Notes: generated from the sequence alone by a model not told the origin. Positions 25,790 through 35,251 are shown, counted from the first letter of the stretch. The stretch: DNA of 64,000 nt from Liquorilactobacillus uvarum DSM 19971 (GCF_001434935.1 NZ_AZEG01000008.1:50428-114427); one strand, 5' to 3'. Translations and numbers: made by a program.

Positions 25790-26317
25790 TTGGGGAATAA
25801 AGACATAGTACACATCCTAAAAATTATAAAGAGACTCAATCTGAAACAAGGTGTATTAGCTGCAGGAAGTATTCGTAATAGTATTTGGCAAACCTTAAGC
25901 AATCAACCTGTGTTCTTCCAAAGTGATGTTGATCTTGTTTACTTTGATCCTTCAAAACCGCAAGAGTATGATTTCTTAGTGGAACAACAACTTTTAAAAA
26001 AGTATCCTGAATATAATTGGCAACTTAAGAATGAAGTTTACATGCATAATTATGATTTCAAAAATCAACAACCTTTCAAGTCTATAGAAGATGCTATTGC
26101 ACATTTTGCTGAAACATCAACATGTATCGGCGCTTACATTGATACAAATGGAATACTTAAATTGATCATACCTTACGGAGTGGATGACTTAGTTAATTGC
26201 ATTTGTCGTCCAGTACCTGCGTTTAGTGGCGACCAACAACACATAAACATTTTCAAAAAACGGATTCAGCGTAAGAATTGGGTTGAAAAATATCCACAAC
26301 TCAAAATACAGTTCTAA
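25790..26317 (+). CDS. NTP_transf_6-type nucleotidyltransferase-like protein, N-terminus probably frameshifted
   Basis: The frame encodes a protein with the family motifs AAGSIRNSIWQ and SDVDLVYFD (the DxD metal site), about 175 residues, and ends normally. The only start in frame is TTG at 25790 with no ribosome site. A well-placed ATG with GAAAGGAAG at 25749 opens another frame (MCSLQNEIIVKKLFWG), which fits the missing N-terminus if one base is restored in the TTTTGGGG run near 25788-25795. The gene is therefore either frameshifted, phase-variable or hit by a sequencing error. The family is of unknown function with a polymerase-beta-like fold. Confidence 0.65.
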   Translation: MGNKDIVHILKIIKRLNLKQGVLAAGSIRNSIWQTLSNQPVFFQSDVDLVYFDPSKPQEYDFLVEQQLLKKYPEYNWQLKNEVYMHNYDFKNQQPFKSIEDAIAHFAETSTCIGAYIDTNGILKLIIPYGVDDLVNCICRPVPAFSGDQQHINIFKKRIQRKNWVEKYPQLKIQF

Positions 26318-26474
26318 ATTTTGTAAAAAGATGACTTATTTTACCAAAAATATCAAAATAAAGACTTTTAGCGTACAATAAGCAGTGGGTTGCTTTATCT
26401 TTAAGCAAGTTTTTATTCAGTGCAATCGTATTGTATAATTGATGAGTAGTCATATTATACGGAGGGGATTTTTT

Positions 26475-26792
26475 ATGGGGTTAAAAAGCCATCAAAAGTG
26501 GTTAATTGCATTTTACAAAAAAAGAGACTGGTACAAGTTCTCACCGGAAATTAGGATGAACTTTTTGTGCGAAGAAATCGGTGAACTGGCCCGAGCTATC
26601 AGAACTTATGAAATTGGACGAGATCACCCAGGAGAAAAGAAGAAAACACAAAAAGAAGCGTTTGAGAATTTAAAAGAAGAATTAGCTGATGTCATTGATC
26701 AAACTTTGATCATATGTTCAAAATATGATATCGAACCGAGCGAAATACTAGATTTTAGTGAAAAAAAACTAACTAACCGCTTCAAAGATTGA
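26475..26792 (+). CDS. MazG-like nucleotide pyrophosphohydrolase
   Basis: A 105-residue all-alpha protein. The metal-binding EExxE motif is in LCEEIGELARA and the second acidic pair in KEELADVIDQTL, as in MazG-like hydrolases that clean up abnormal NTPs. An upstream in-frame ATG exists at 26439, but the ATG at 26475 sits behind GGAGGGG. A TATAAT at 26434-26439 probably drives it. It is a single gene. Confidence 0.82.
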   Translation: MGLKSHQKWLIAFYKKRDWYKFSPEIRMNFLCEEIGELARAIRTYEIGRDHPGEKKKTQKEAFENLKEELADVIDQTLIICSKYDIEPSEILDFSEKKLTNRFKD

Positions 26793-26933
26793 TAATTGAT
26801 CATGCTTCTTTACTACATAAGTCCGATAACCCTTTTGTATGCTTGGCTCATTTATGTAAAACTATAGAATCAAATTGCTTACAAAAATTAATTTTTCCAG
26901 AAATGAAACAGCACAATTTCAAAAGGAGAAAAA

Positions 26934-27470
26934 ATGGATTTTAAAATGTTTGAAGGTTCGTTAGTTAAGCTTAGAGCAGTACGCGAAGAGGATTTTGAAA
27001 TAATTGAAAATTGGTACGAGGATACTTATTTTCTTAGAAACGTGGATACTGCTATAGCACTGCCAAAAAATAATGACGAAATCAAATCTATGTATGATGC
27101 GGATGATGATATAATTGAGCTTATGATATGTCCGCTTGAGAATGATTCGCCAGTTGGTTTTGTCTCAATCTATAATATCGAATGGAACAATCGAAGTGGG
27201 ACGCTCGCAATTGGTGTCGGTTGCGAAAGTGATAGGCATCTTGGGTATGGCACGGATGCTTTAAAATTAATGATGAAATACGCGTTTAACGAACTCAACT
27301 TGGATCGTCTTGACTTAGAAGTAGTTGAATATAATCATGCTGCACATATGCTTTACGAAAAATTAGGTTTCAAATTAGGTGGCAGAAGACGAGAAGCTGT
27401 TTTGCGCGATGGCAAAAGATTTGATATTCTAATTTTGGATATTCTGCGTTCAGAATGGGCAAAAGGGTAG
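26934..27470 (+). CDS. GNAT acetyltransferase, RimJ/RimL-like
   Basis: A 178-residue N-acetyltransferase. The acetyl-CoA loop is seen as DRHLGYGTDALK near 102-113, followed by LDLEVVEYNHAAHMLYEKLGF, the classic motif B. The N-terminus (LVKLRAVREEDFEII) is of the RimJ/RimL type that acetylates protein N-termini or small amines. AAAGGAG precedes the ATG. The substrate is unknown. A short inverted repeat (GTGAAAGT/ACTTTCAC) follows. Confidence 0.85.
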   Translation: MDFKMFEGSLVKLRAVREEDFEIIENWYEDTYFLRNVDTAIALPKNNDEIKSMYDADDDIIELMICPLENDSPVGFVSIYNIEWNNRSGTLAIGVGCESDRHLGYGTDALKLMMKYAFNELNLDRLDLEVVEYNHAAHMLYEKLGFKLGGRRREAVLRDGKRFDILILDILRSEWAKG

Positions 27471-27691
27471 AACGCGTTTAAAAAAATTTTTTCGTGAAAG
27501 TTAATTAATAGAATAGACTTTCACTCTCAATTATGAATAAAATTTTTGGTTTACTACAACGCTTATTAAGCGGATATTTTCGATTCTGAAAGCTAAAAAA
27601 AGTTTTATTAAAGATTACTCCTTGTTTTATAACAATTCTTTTGATATTCTAATCAACATAATAAATAAAAGACTATTAGGATGTGTGATTC

Positions 27692-29065
27692 TTGAAAATA
27701 ACAAAATTCGGTGGAAGTTCACTTGCCAATGCTAAACAAATTAGAAAAGTTTTTGATATTATAAAATCAGATTCAGATCGGAAAGTTGTAGTAGTTTCTG
27801 CACCAGGCAAGCGTTTTTCTTCTGATACCAAAATAACAGATAATCTAATCACTTTGGCTAAGCAAGTCCAGACAGGTCAAGACATTGAAGAAACCTTGTC
27901 GGCTATCAAAGAGCGCTATATGTCAATCATCAAGGAATTAGATCTTGACCAAAAAATCAAAGACCAATTGGAAAAAAATCTTAAGAAAATGATTACTGCT
28001 TCTTATTCTTCGTATGAACAGCTTTTAAATGCTTTCAAGGCTAGCGGGGAAGATAACAATGCGCAGTTAGTGGCTGCATACTTTAATGAAAATGGACTAC
28101 CAGCTAAATATGTCAGTCCAGAAGAGGCAGGGCTTTATGTTTGTGCTCAAAATGGGCATACACGTGTTTTGCCTGAAACTTATGCTAACTTAGAACAGCT
28201 TAGTCAGACTCAAGAGCGCATCGTATTTCCAGGCTTTTTTGGAATTTCGAAAGACAAACAGCGTGTTACTTTCTCACGCGGAGGTTCTGATATTACGGGG
28301 GCAATCCTTGCCAAGGGACTGAAAGCAGACCTGTATGAAAACTTTACCGATGTTGACGCTATTTTTGCGGCTAATCCACAAATTGTTGGTCAACCGAAAA
28401 AAATCAATCATTTAACGTACCAAGAGATGCGCGAGCTTTCATATGCTGGTTTTTCGGTGTTGCATCATGAGGCTTTACGACCAGCAATCATGGCGGATAT
28501 TCCTATTAGAGTCAAAAATACCAATAAGCCTGAACTTCCTGGAACTTTGATAAGTAAAACGCGTTCTGAAAATGATTATCACATTACTGGAATCGCAAGT
28601 TCACGAGGCTTTATGTCTATTTCTATTGCAAAGTATTTGATGAATGAAGAAGTAGGCTTTGGAGCAAGAGCATTGAACATTATGGCTGAACACAATTTAA
28701 GCGTTGAGCATATTCCCACTGGCATAGATGAAATTACGCTGATTTTACGGTCTGATCAGTTCAAGAGTGCAGCAGATGAAAAAGCATTACTGCAAGAGTT
28801 GCAAGAAAAACTTAATGCTGATAAAGTCTATCAAGAAAAAGAACTTGCACTTTTGATGATTGTCGGTGAGGGTATGATTTCAACTGTCGGCACAGCAGCT
28901 AAAGCCATGGCAGCTTTAGCTCAAACTGGAATCAACCTCAAAATGATTGACCAAGGCTCTTCGGAGATCAGTATGTTATTTGGAATTGCTGCAGCTGATG
29001 AAAGTCGCGCTATTACCGCTTTGTATGAAACTTTTTTTAAAGCAGAGGTTTCTGTGGAAAAATAA
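27692..29065 (+). CDS. Aspartate kinase
   Basis: A 457-residue aspartokinase, the first step to lysine, threonine and methionine. Seen: KFGGSSLA at residues 5-12, the catalytic-domain segments VVVVSAPGKR and SRGGSDITGA, and tandem ACT domains in the last 150 residues. The length fits a monofunctional enzyme without homoserine dehydrogenase. The start is TTG behind AGGATG. It is monocistronic; no lysine riboswitch was recognised in the 220-base leader. The next pathway enzyme, aspartate-semialdehyde dehydrogenase, is encoded at 47.7 kb. Confidence 0.92.
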   Translation: MKITKFGGSSLANAKQIRKVFDIIKSDSDRKVVVVSAPGKRFSSDTKITDNLITLAKQVQTGQDIEETLSAIKERYMSIIKELDLDQKIKDQLEKNLKKMITASYSSYEQLLNAFKASGEDNNAQLVAAYFNENGLPAKYVSPEEAGLYVCAQNGHTRVLPETYANLEQLSQTQERIVFPGFFGISKDKQRVTFSRGGSDITGAILAKGLKADLYENFTDVDAIFAANPQIVGQPKKINHLTYQEMRELSYAGFSVLHHEALRPAIMADIPIRVKNTNKPELPGTLISKTRSENDYHITGIASSRGFMSISIAKYLMNEEVGFGARALNIMAEHNLSVEHIPTGIDEITLILRSDQFKSAADEKALLQELQEKLNADKVYQEKELALLMIVGEGMISTVGTAAKAMAALAQTGINLKMIDQGSSEISMLFGIAAADESRAITALYETFFKAEVSVEK

Positions 29066-29149
29066 ATTCATTTAAAAAATTGTAAATGTAAAAAAGGTTA
29101 GCTACTTTTACTGATTATTTTTTTAACAATCCAAAATCGACACTTGAGC

Positions 29150-29191
29150 AAGGGACTAGGTCAAAATTATTTTGATCAAGTTCCTTTTTTT
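29150..29191 (+). terminator. Terminator after aspartokinase
   Basis: AAGGGACTAGGTCAAAA pairs with TTTTGATCAAGTTCCTT with a few mismatches, followed by a long U-run. The remaining bases to 29379 hold no gene I can support. Confidence 0.85.
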
Positions 29192-29379
29192 ATTCTTGTA
29201 TTATATGAATTAAGGTGTTTCAATAATCAGGCTTCTACGCTCAATCGCGAGACGCTCATGAAAAAGCAAAGCTAAGTTTAGCTATAAAAAGAAGTATCAG
29301 GCCTGGTATCAAGGTAATGCTAGAGAAGATAGCTCGACAAAATCTCAAAATTAAAATATGCTGAATGGAGATTCTTAAT

Positions 29380-29965
29380 ATGGTTAATGATAACTTTAGT
29401 TTGAATTTAAAAATGATTCGTAAGCAACGGCTATTAACGCAACAAAGTGTAGCAGAAAAACTCCACGTATCTAGAAAAACTATTTCTAGTTTGGGGAAAC
29501 AGGTCGGAATTTACCAGATATTGAAAAATTAGCAAAACTTGTTGATTTTACGAAATTTCAACAGATGAACTTTTAGGCAGAAAACAACTTCATTCCAAGC
29601 AGCCAAGATCTGAGGACTCTACGTTATTAATAACTGTTGCGCTGATTATTCTTTTAACGGGACGGTTGATTGTAGCTATGTCAACTAATACTATTGTCTT
29701 AATAGATATTTTGATTAGGATAGTTTTATGCATATTAATTTTGGAAAAGAAAAAAGTATTAAGAAGCATCAGGCTTGCAAGTCTTTTTCTGAGTTTTTGT
29801 TTTAGCTGCAGTGTAGGTCTTATTAATGTTTTTTCAATAAGTTTTAGTTTGCGCGTTGTCTGTTTGCTTTCTTCAGCCATGCTGTTCAGTCAATTTTTCT
29901 TTATTTTAAAGTTCTCTAGATCATTAAAAATCAAATATTTAATGCATAAAGGAGGGCGTGTATGA
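29380..29965 (+). pseudogene. Decayed XRE-type regulator with a C-terminal membrane domain
   Basis: The first 37 codons give a clean XRE helix-turn-helix (LNLKMIRKQRLLTQQSVAEK and VSRKTIS). Frame then breaks near 29495: the expected sequence GRNLPDIEKLAKLVDFTK continues in another frame, and breaks again near 29555 before STDELLGRK resumes in a third. The last part (about 29580-29965) encodes three or four hydrophobic helices in an open frame. So one ancestral HTH-plus-membrane protein is now split by at least two frameshifts. The GGAG ribosome site is still present. The next gene overlaps its stop. Confidence 0.82.
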
Positions 29966-30183
29966 GTTTTAAAATATGGCATTACCTGAACATATTCTGG
30001 ATAATCATTTTTTTAACTGCTGAAACATTTATCTTACTGCGAAAGGTTGATGCAACAGGTGTTATCCAAACACCAATGATTCGAATATTAACATCAATTA
30101 TTTTGATTTGTTTTTTTGCAATAATTGCAATTATTCAATTTGTAATTTGGTTGTTTATTAAAAAAAATAAAAAAACTCACTAG
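29962..30183 (+). CDS. Small two-helix membrane protein, partner of the XRE-membrane regulator
   Basis: A 73-residue protein with two membrane segments (about 8-26 and 42-65) and a basic C-terminus. Its ATG overlaps the TGA of the decayed regulator (ATGA), with AAAGGAGG upstream, so the two were an operon. Small membrane proteins like this commonly sit next to XRE-membrane regulators; their role is not known. Its frame is intact although its partner is broken. Confidence 0.7.
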   Translation: MSFKIWHYLNIFWIIIFLTAETFILLRKVDATGVIQTPMIRILTSIILICFFAIIAIIQFVIWLFIKKNKKTH

Positions 30184-30202
30184 TCTTCCGTCACTAGTGA
30201 GT
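30175..30202. terminator. Hairpin at the end of the small membrane protein gene
   Basis: ACTCACTAGT (30175-30184) pairs perfectly with ACTAGTGAGT (30193-30202). The long A-run lies on its left side, so the U-run is on minus-strand RNA; on the plus strand it is a stem without a U-run. Confidence 0.6.
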
Positions 30203-30736
30203 AATAATGCAGTTCGTATGTTATACACGCACAGTATAACAGCTAAAGAAGTTTTTGTACTGAATTTAATCTTAAATTTATCATAAAAAAGTTGAGAACT
30301 ATAAATAATGAACAATTTTGATTGTTGGTTCTTACTACTTGAGGACAAATAACACGAACAAAATGAGTTTTGCGACAAAAAATAATTTTGTTAGAGACTC
30401 TTTTCGTAAAAAACTCAGATTCGATTATAAATCAATTGCCTTTGATTTCAGCAATTTTTATATTCTACAAAAGGCTTCGACTGTTGAGTTTATGTATGAG
30501 GTGTTTGTAACAAAAATAGTGCTGAACAGGCTATCTTAAGTAAAACACGAAGCTTTGTTGATTATAGAAAAATCCGCTTTTTCGTGCTGGTTGATTAATT
30601 GCTAAACTATAATTTAGTATTCATATACTTTATCTTTAAATTAAAAATAATTTTTTACATCAGCAGGGTGTCTTGACACCCTGCTTTTTTTAATTCATAA
30701 TTGCTTTAACTTAAAAACTGAGAGGGTTTATGCAAA
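30203..30736. other. Gap before the NAD operon
   Basis: No convincing gene; a 73-codon frame at 30318-30539 lacks a ribosome site and resembles no family. Visible elements are a perfect dyad GTTATAC-N7-GTATAAC at 30220-30240 and a terminator at 30662-30691. A TATAAT at 30608-30613 lacks a good -35. Confidence 0.45.
30662..30691 (+). terminator. Terminator-like hairpin in the nadB leader
   Basis: AGCAGGGTGT and ACACCCTGCT form a perfect 10-bp stem with a CTTG loop and six U. It lies only 46 bases before nadB, so it may attenuate the NAD operon instead of ending an upstream gene. Confidence 0.88.
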
Positions 30737-32203
30737 ATGAAAAAAGTTATTATTGTCGGTGCTGGTTTGGCTGGGAGTTATATTGCAACACTTTTTCCTT
30801 CTGATTACGATATAACAATTATTACGAAAAAAACACGTTTAGATAGTAACTCAATGCTTGCTCAAGGTGGGGTTGCTGCTGCACTTGATAAGGGAGATTC
30901 TCCTCAAGAGCATGAAAAAGATACGCTAAAAGCTGGAAATTATCATAATGACAAGCAAGCTGTCAAACAACTTGTTAATCTTGGTCCAAAACTGATTGAC
31001 AATTTAATTTCTCAAGGAATGAATTTTGACAGATCGAGTGACGGTCAGCTGGCGTTTGGTCTGGAAGGTGCACACAGTTTTCATAGAATTTTACATGCGC
31101 AAGGTGACCAAACAGGGCATGAGCTAACAAAATTTGTTCAAAGTATAATCAGAAATGATATCAAGTGGGAGGAAAACACAACTGTTTTAGATCTTGTTAT
31201 AGAAAAAGGTGAGTGTAAAGGTGTTGTAACTAAGAATAAAAATGGGAAAGTCACGGTCAAATACGCTGATTTTACTGTTTTAGCTTCAGGCGGTTTGGGA
31301 CATCTATACCCCTTGACCACCAATGATCAGACCATAACAGGCGATGGAATAGCACTTGCTTTTAGAAACAACGTTGAACTAAAAGACATGGCATATGTTC
31401 AGTTTCATCCAACATTGCTAACGAAAAAGGGTAAATGCTACGGATTGATAACAGAAGCAATCCGAGGTGCCGGAGCTATTTTGATTGACGAAAACGGCAA
31501 TAAAATAATGCAAAATACTCCGCAAAAAGACCTTGCTCCACGTGACGTTGTAACAAGAAAACTTAAAGCTTGGCAACAAAAGGGGCACAAACTTTTTCTT
31601 GATATTTCACATATCCAGTCTTTTAAACAGAAATTTCCAGGTGTCACCCGCAATTTAATAAATCACCAAATCGATTTTGAAACAACAAAAAAGATTCCAA
31701 TTCAACCTGGAGCTCATTTTTTTATGGGAGGAATTAAAACAAATCTTGAAGCACAAACCTCAATTAGACGATTGTATGCGATTGGAGAAGTTGCCTGCAA
31801 TGGAGTTCATGGTGCTAACAGACTTGCAAGTAATTCTTTGCTAGACTGTCTGGTTAGCGCAGATAAAGCAGCCCAATCAATTATGCAAGCACCATCAAAC
31901 AACAATAAAAACTTCGTGCAATATGATGATCTTACATATAAATCCAACATTGAGCCTGTTTTACCTTCAAAAGATGAGTTGTTGGAAAAGACTTGGAAAC
32001 AAATTGGTGTTGTTCGTTCAAAAAATAACTTAAATATTTTTTTAAAATGGCTTGACAAGTTTAATTATAAAGAGCTAAGTCCTGAAAAAATATCATCTGA
32101 GAACCTAACTATCACCAATCTATGCATATGCGCCGAACTGATTGCTAAATCAGCACTTGCACAGCCAAAAAGTTTAGGTGCAAATTATATTAAGGGAGTC
32201 TAG
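30737..32203 (+). CDS. nadB: L-aspartate oxidase
   Basis: A 488-residue FAD enzyme that oxidises L-aspartate to iminoaspartate, the first step of de novo NAD synthesis. Seen: dinucleotide motif VGAGLAGSYIAT at the N-terminus, SMLAQGGVAAA, EGAHSFHRILHA, and the C-terminal flavin motif GEVACNGVHGANRLASNSLL. GAGAGGG precedes the ATG. It is first in an operon with nadC, nadA and a cysteine desulfurase gene. NadA would use its unstable product directly. Confidence 0.95.
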   Translation: MKKVIIVGAGLAGSYIATLFPSDYDITIITKKTRLDSNSMLAQGGVAAALDKGDSPQEHEKDTLKAGNYHNDKQAVKQLVNLGPKLIDNLISQGMNFDRSSDGQLAFGLEGAHSFHRILHAQGDQTGHELTKFVQSIIRNDIKWEENTTVLDLVIEKGECKGVVTKNKNGKVTVKYADFTVLASGGLGHLYPLTTNDQTITGDGIALAFRNNVELKDMAYVQFHPTLLTKKGKCYGLITEAIRGAGAILIDENGNKIMQNTPQKDLAPRDVVTRKLKAWQQKGHKLFLDISHIQSFKQKFPGVTRNLINHQIDFETTKKIPIQPGAHFFMGGIKTNLEAQTSIRRLYAIGEVACNGVHGANRLASNSLLDCLVSADKAAQSIMQAPSNNNKNFVQYDDLTYKSNIEPVLPSKDELLEKTWKQIGVVRSKNNLNIFLKWLDKFNYKELSPEKISSENLTITNLCICAELIAKSALAQPKSLGANYIKGV

Positions 32204-32209
32204 AATTTG

Positions 32210-33046
32210 ATGAATTATTTATTAGCAAAAAAAAAGATCGAAGAATTTTTACTGGAGGATCTTTCCTTTGGAGATGCCAGTGAGTTTTTCTTTGAGTCTG
32301 AAAAAGTCAGTGGTTCATTGATTGCAAAAAAGAGTGGAATAGTATGCGGGCAAGGTATTCCGCGTATCATTTGTGATATTTTGCGAGGAATGAATTATCA
32401 AGATATTATTCCAGAAGGACAAGAAGTTAAGGCTGGTACTGTTATTGGAAGAATCAATGGAGCAGCTAAGAATGTTCTTGCCAGTGAAAGAGTTATTTTA
32501 AATTTAATGCAAAGAATGAGTGGAATTGCAACAGCTACAAATACATCAGTTCAAAGATTGGGAGATTCAACAATAAGTATCACGGATACTCGTAAAACTG
32601 CACCAGGTCTCAGGTATTTTGACAAATATGCAGTTAAAATTGGGGGCGGACAGAATCATCGTTTTGATCTTTGCGCTGGCCTAATGTTAAAAGATAATCA
32701 TTTAGCAGCAAAAGGCGGAATAAAAAAAGCTTTGTCATTAGTCGCCAAAAATATTGGTCCAATGACAAAGGTTGAAGTGGAAATTGAAACAAAAGAACAA
32801 CTTGCAGTAGCTGTTAAAAGTACTGTTGACGCTATAATGTTTGATAATCAAGAACCTAAGGTAATTAAGGAATGGATGCAAGAGGTACCTGCGCATATAA
32901 CAACAGAAGCTTCTGGGGGAATAAATCTTGAAAACATTGCTCGTTATAAAGACTGTGGTGTTGATTTTATTTCTCTTGGCTGCCTGACCAATGAAGTTAA
33001 GCCACTAGATATCAGCTTCGTATTGGATGGTGTTATCAAGTCATGA
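32210..33046 (+). CDS. nadC: Quinolinate phosphoribosyltransferase
   Basis: A 278-residue enzyme that converts quinolinate and PRPP to nicotinate mononucleotide. Seen: ITDTRKTAPGLR, the KIGGGQNHRFDL motif, LMLKDNHL, and the EVEIETKEQL and TTEASGGINLEN active-site strands. A TTG at 32207 is an equally spaced alternative start behind AAGGGAG. Its stop overlaps the nadA start (ATGA), so the pathway enzymes are translationally coupled. Confidence 0.95.
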   Translation: MNYLLAKKKIEEFLLEDLSFGDASEFFFESEKVSGSLIAKKSGIVCGQGIPRIICDILRGMNYQDIIPEGQEVKAGTVIGRINGAAKNVLASERVILNLMQRMSGIATATNTSVQRLGDSTISITDTRKTAPGLRYFDKYAVKIGGGQNHRFDLCAGLMLKDNHLAAKGGIKKALSLVAKNIGPMTKVEVEIETKEQLAVAVKSTVDAIMFDNQEPKVIKEWMQEVPAHITTEASGGINLENIARYKDCGVDFISLGCLTNEVKPLDISFVLDGVIKS

Positions 33047-34140
33047 ATTTACCAAATATTACGGAGAAATTAAAATTAGCTCAATACTATGATGAGGATC
33101 CTAAAGAGCAGGTCAAACGTATTAATAAAATTAAGCGAGAATTTGGCAAAGATCTCTTTTTGGTTGCACATCATTACCAGAAAGACGAAATTGTTCAATT
33201 TGCAGATGCAACAGGCGATTCACTCAAATTGGCTCAAGTTGCCTCTAGAAACAAACAAGCACGTAAAATCGTTTTTTGTGGTGTGCATTTTATGGCTGAA
33301 ACAGCAGATATTTTAACAGATAACGATCAAGATGTGATTCTTCCTGATCCAACAGCTGGCTGTTCAATGGCAGATATGGCTAATGCCTTTCAAGTCACCA
33401 CAGCCTGGAATTATTTAACCCAAAAATATGGGACAGACATTATGCCTGTAACTTATGTAAACTCTAGCGCGGCCATCAAAAGCTTTGTCGGAAAAAAGAA
33501 TGGGATTGTTGTTACATCAGGAAATGCACTTAAAGTAGTTGCATGGGCTCTAAAAAAGAAAAAGAGACTGTTTTTTTTACCAGATCAACACTTGGGGAGA
33601 AATACAGCTTTAAAACTAGGAATTGCCAAAAGTGAACTTGGAGTCTGGAATCCGTTAACTGATACATTGCTTGCGGATGATCCACAAGCATTAAAGATTA
33701 TTTTATGGAATGGATACTGCTCTGTACATCAGCAATTTAATGTAGCACAAATAAAAAAATTACGTTTAGCTTATCCCGATATAAAAGTTATTGTTCATCC
33801 CGAATGTAAAAACGATGTAGTTAATGCAGCTGATGAAGTGGGCTCTACAGCTGCCATTATTAAATACATCCAGCAAGCACCATTGGGTACAAGGATCGCT
33901 GTAGGAACAGACAATAACTTAGTAAAACGGCTGCAGAAAGAATATACCAATAAGAAAGTAATGTTGTTGAATCCAATTGCCTGTTCTTGTGTTTTGATGA
34001 ATCGAATCGATCTTCCTCACTTGGCTTTTACGATGGATAGTTTAGTGAATAATTCAGCAGATTTGAATGTTATCAAAGTTAATGATGAGACCGCCTTTTG
34101 GGCAAAAAAAGCTCTAGATACAATGTTAAATCTTAGTTAG
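33043..34140 (+). CDS. nadA: Quinolinate synthase
   Basis: A 365-residue [4Fe-4S] enzyme that condenses iminoaspartate with dihydroxyacetone phosphate to quinolinate. Seen: VAHHYQKDEIVQFAD near residue 41, Cys79 in FCGVHFMAETADIL, the Cys of WNGYCSVHQQF, and the Cys pair in NPIACSCVLMN, which supply the cluster ligands. The length fits the Bacillus-type long NadA. It overlaps nadC by four bases and precedes a NifS-like gene that probably supplies its cluster sulfur. Confidence 0.95.
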   Translation: MNLPNITEKLKLAQYYDEDPKEQVKRINKIKREFGKDLFLVAHHYQKDEIVQFADATGDSLKLAQVASRNKQARKIVFCGVHFMAETADILTDNDQDVILPDPTAGCSMADMANAFQVTTAWNYLTQKYGTDIMPVTYVNSSAAIKSFVGKKNGIVVTSGNALKVVAWALKKKKRLFFLPDQHLGRNTALKLGIAKSELGVWNPLTDTLLADDPQALKIILWNGYCSVHQQFNVAQIKKLRLAYPDIKVIVHPECKNDVVNAADEVGSTAAIIKYIQQAPLGTRIAVGTDNNLVKRLQKEYTNKKVMLLNPIACSCVLMNRIDLPHLAFTMDSLVNNSADLNVIKVNDETAFWAKKALDTMLNLS

Positions 34141-34153
34141 GATGGATATACAA

Positions 34154-35251
34154 ATGATTTATTTCGATAATGCAGCAACAACAAAAATGAGTATGTCTGC
34201 CTTAAAGGCCTATAAGGAAGTGGCAGAAAACTTTTATGGGAATAGTGAAAGTCTGCATTTTTTTGGCAATCAAAGTAATTTATTGGTTGATGAATCACGA
34301 CAGACTATTGCAAAATTACTCAATGTAATACCAGATGGTCTTATATTTACCAGTGGTGGAACAGAAAGTAACCAAGTTGGTCTTAGCGCCTTGGCAAGAA
34401 TTAGGGATGGAAAAAATGAAATTTTAGTAAGTCCACTTGAACATTCATCGATTTATCAGATTTTGGATAGATTAAAAGACGAAAAACAAGCACAAGTTCG
34501 CATTCTTCCTGTAGACAGAAAAGGCAAAATTACACCAACTATTTTGGAAAATAATGTTTCTGCCAAAACAGCTTTGATAGTAATCCAAGCTGTTAATTCC
34601 ATTACGGGAATTGTTCAAGACATTAGTTCGTTGAAAAATATTGCAGCTAAAAACGATATACCGCTATTTGTAGATGCCGTTCAGGCAGCAACAAAGGTTC
34701 CTCTAGATTTTTCCGGCATAACTGGCTTCAGTTGTAGCGGGCACAAATTTAATGGTCCTAAGGGAAGCGGTCTATTATTTATCTCACCAAACGCCCTAAC
34801 GGTTCCACAGTATAACAATGTTTTCCAACAAAATGGTTTTCTACCAGGAACCTTGGATGTGCCCGGTATTGTCAGCATGACAACTGTTTTTCAAGAAGCA
34901 TATCCCAAAACTAAAACAAATTATGCACTTTTAAAAAAGTTGCAAGAAAGTCTTGAAAGAAACATTTCACCCAAAATTCAAGTTTTACATGGAACTTATC
35001 CTGGAATTTGCGGATTGATATTGCCACATGTTCAGGCACAAGAAGCAGTGACTAGGATGGGGCAATTAGGTTTTTGTTTTTCAACTGTGAGTGCTTGCAG
35101 CATCAAAGACCCAAGGCCTAATCGGTCTTTGTTGTCCTTGGGAATGACCGAAGAGGAAACAACACGGTATATTCGCATCTCGTTTAGTTCCGTTAATACT
35201 ATTGCGGAAATAAGGCTTTTTACTGACAAATTGAATAAATTGTACGGATAA
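34154..35251 (+). CDS. NifS-like cysteine desulfurase of the NAD operon
   Basis: A 365-residue PLP class V aminotransferase-fold enzyme. Seen: MIYFDNAATT start, FTSGGTESNQ, the PLP lysine in CSGHKFNGPKGSG and the catalytic Cys in VSACSIKDPRPN. An ATG at 34142 is in frame, but the ATG at 34154 has AGGATGG upstream and gives the family N-terminus. In Bacillus a similar enzyme (NifS/NadR region) is needed to activate NadA, and the position here suggests the same job. It is the last gene of the operon. Confidence 0.9.
   Translation: MIYFDNAATTKMSMSALKAYKEVAENFYGNSESLHFFGNQSNLLVDESRQTIAKLLNVIPDGLIFTSGGTESNQVGLSALARIRDGKNEILVSPLEHSSIYQILDRLKDEKQAQVRILPVDRKGKITPTILENNVSAKTALIVIQAVNSITGIVQDISSLKNIAAKNDIPLFVDAVQAATKVPLDFSGITGFSCSGHKFNGPKGSGLLFISPNALTVPQYNNVFQQNGFLPGTLDVPGIVSMTTVFQEAYPKTKTNYALLKKLQESLERNISPKIQVLHGTYPGICGLILPHVQAQEAVTRMGQLGFCFSTVSACSIKDPRPNRSLLSLGMTEEETTRYIRISFSSVNTIAEIRLFTDKLNKLYG

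Noticed and set aside
27471..27691. Lysine riboswitch or T-box in front of aspartokinase
   Set aside because: No GGTGG-type T-box and no recognisable lysine-riboswitch core; only a short inverted repeat is present.
30318..30539. 73-residue plus-strand frame before the NAD operon
   Set aside because: No start signal, no recognised motif, composition expected from AT-rich DNA.
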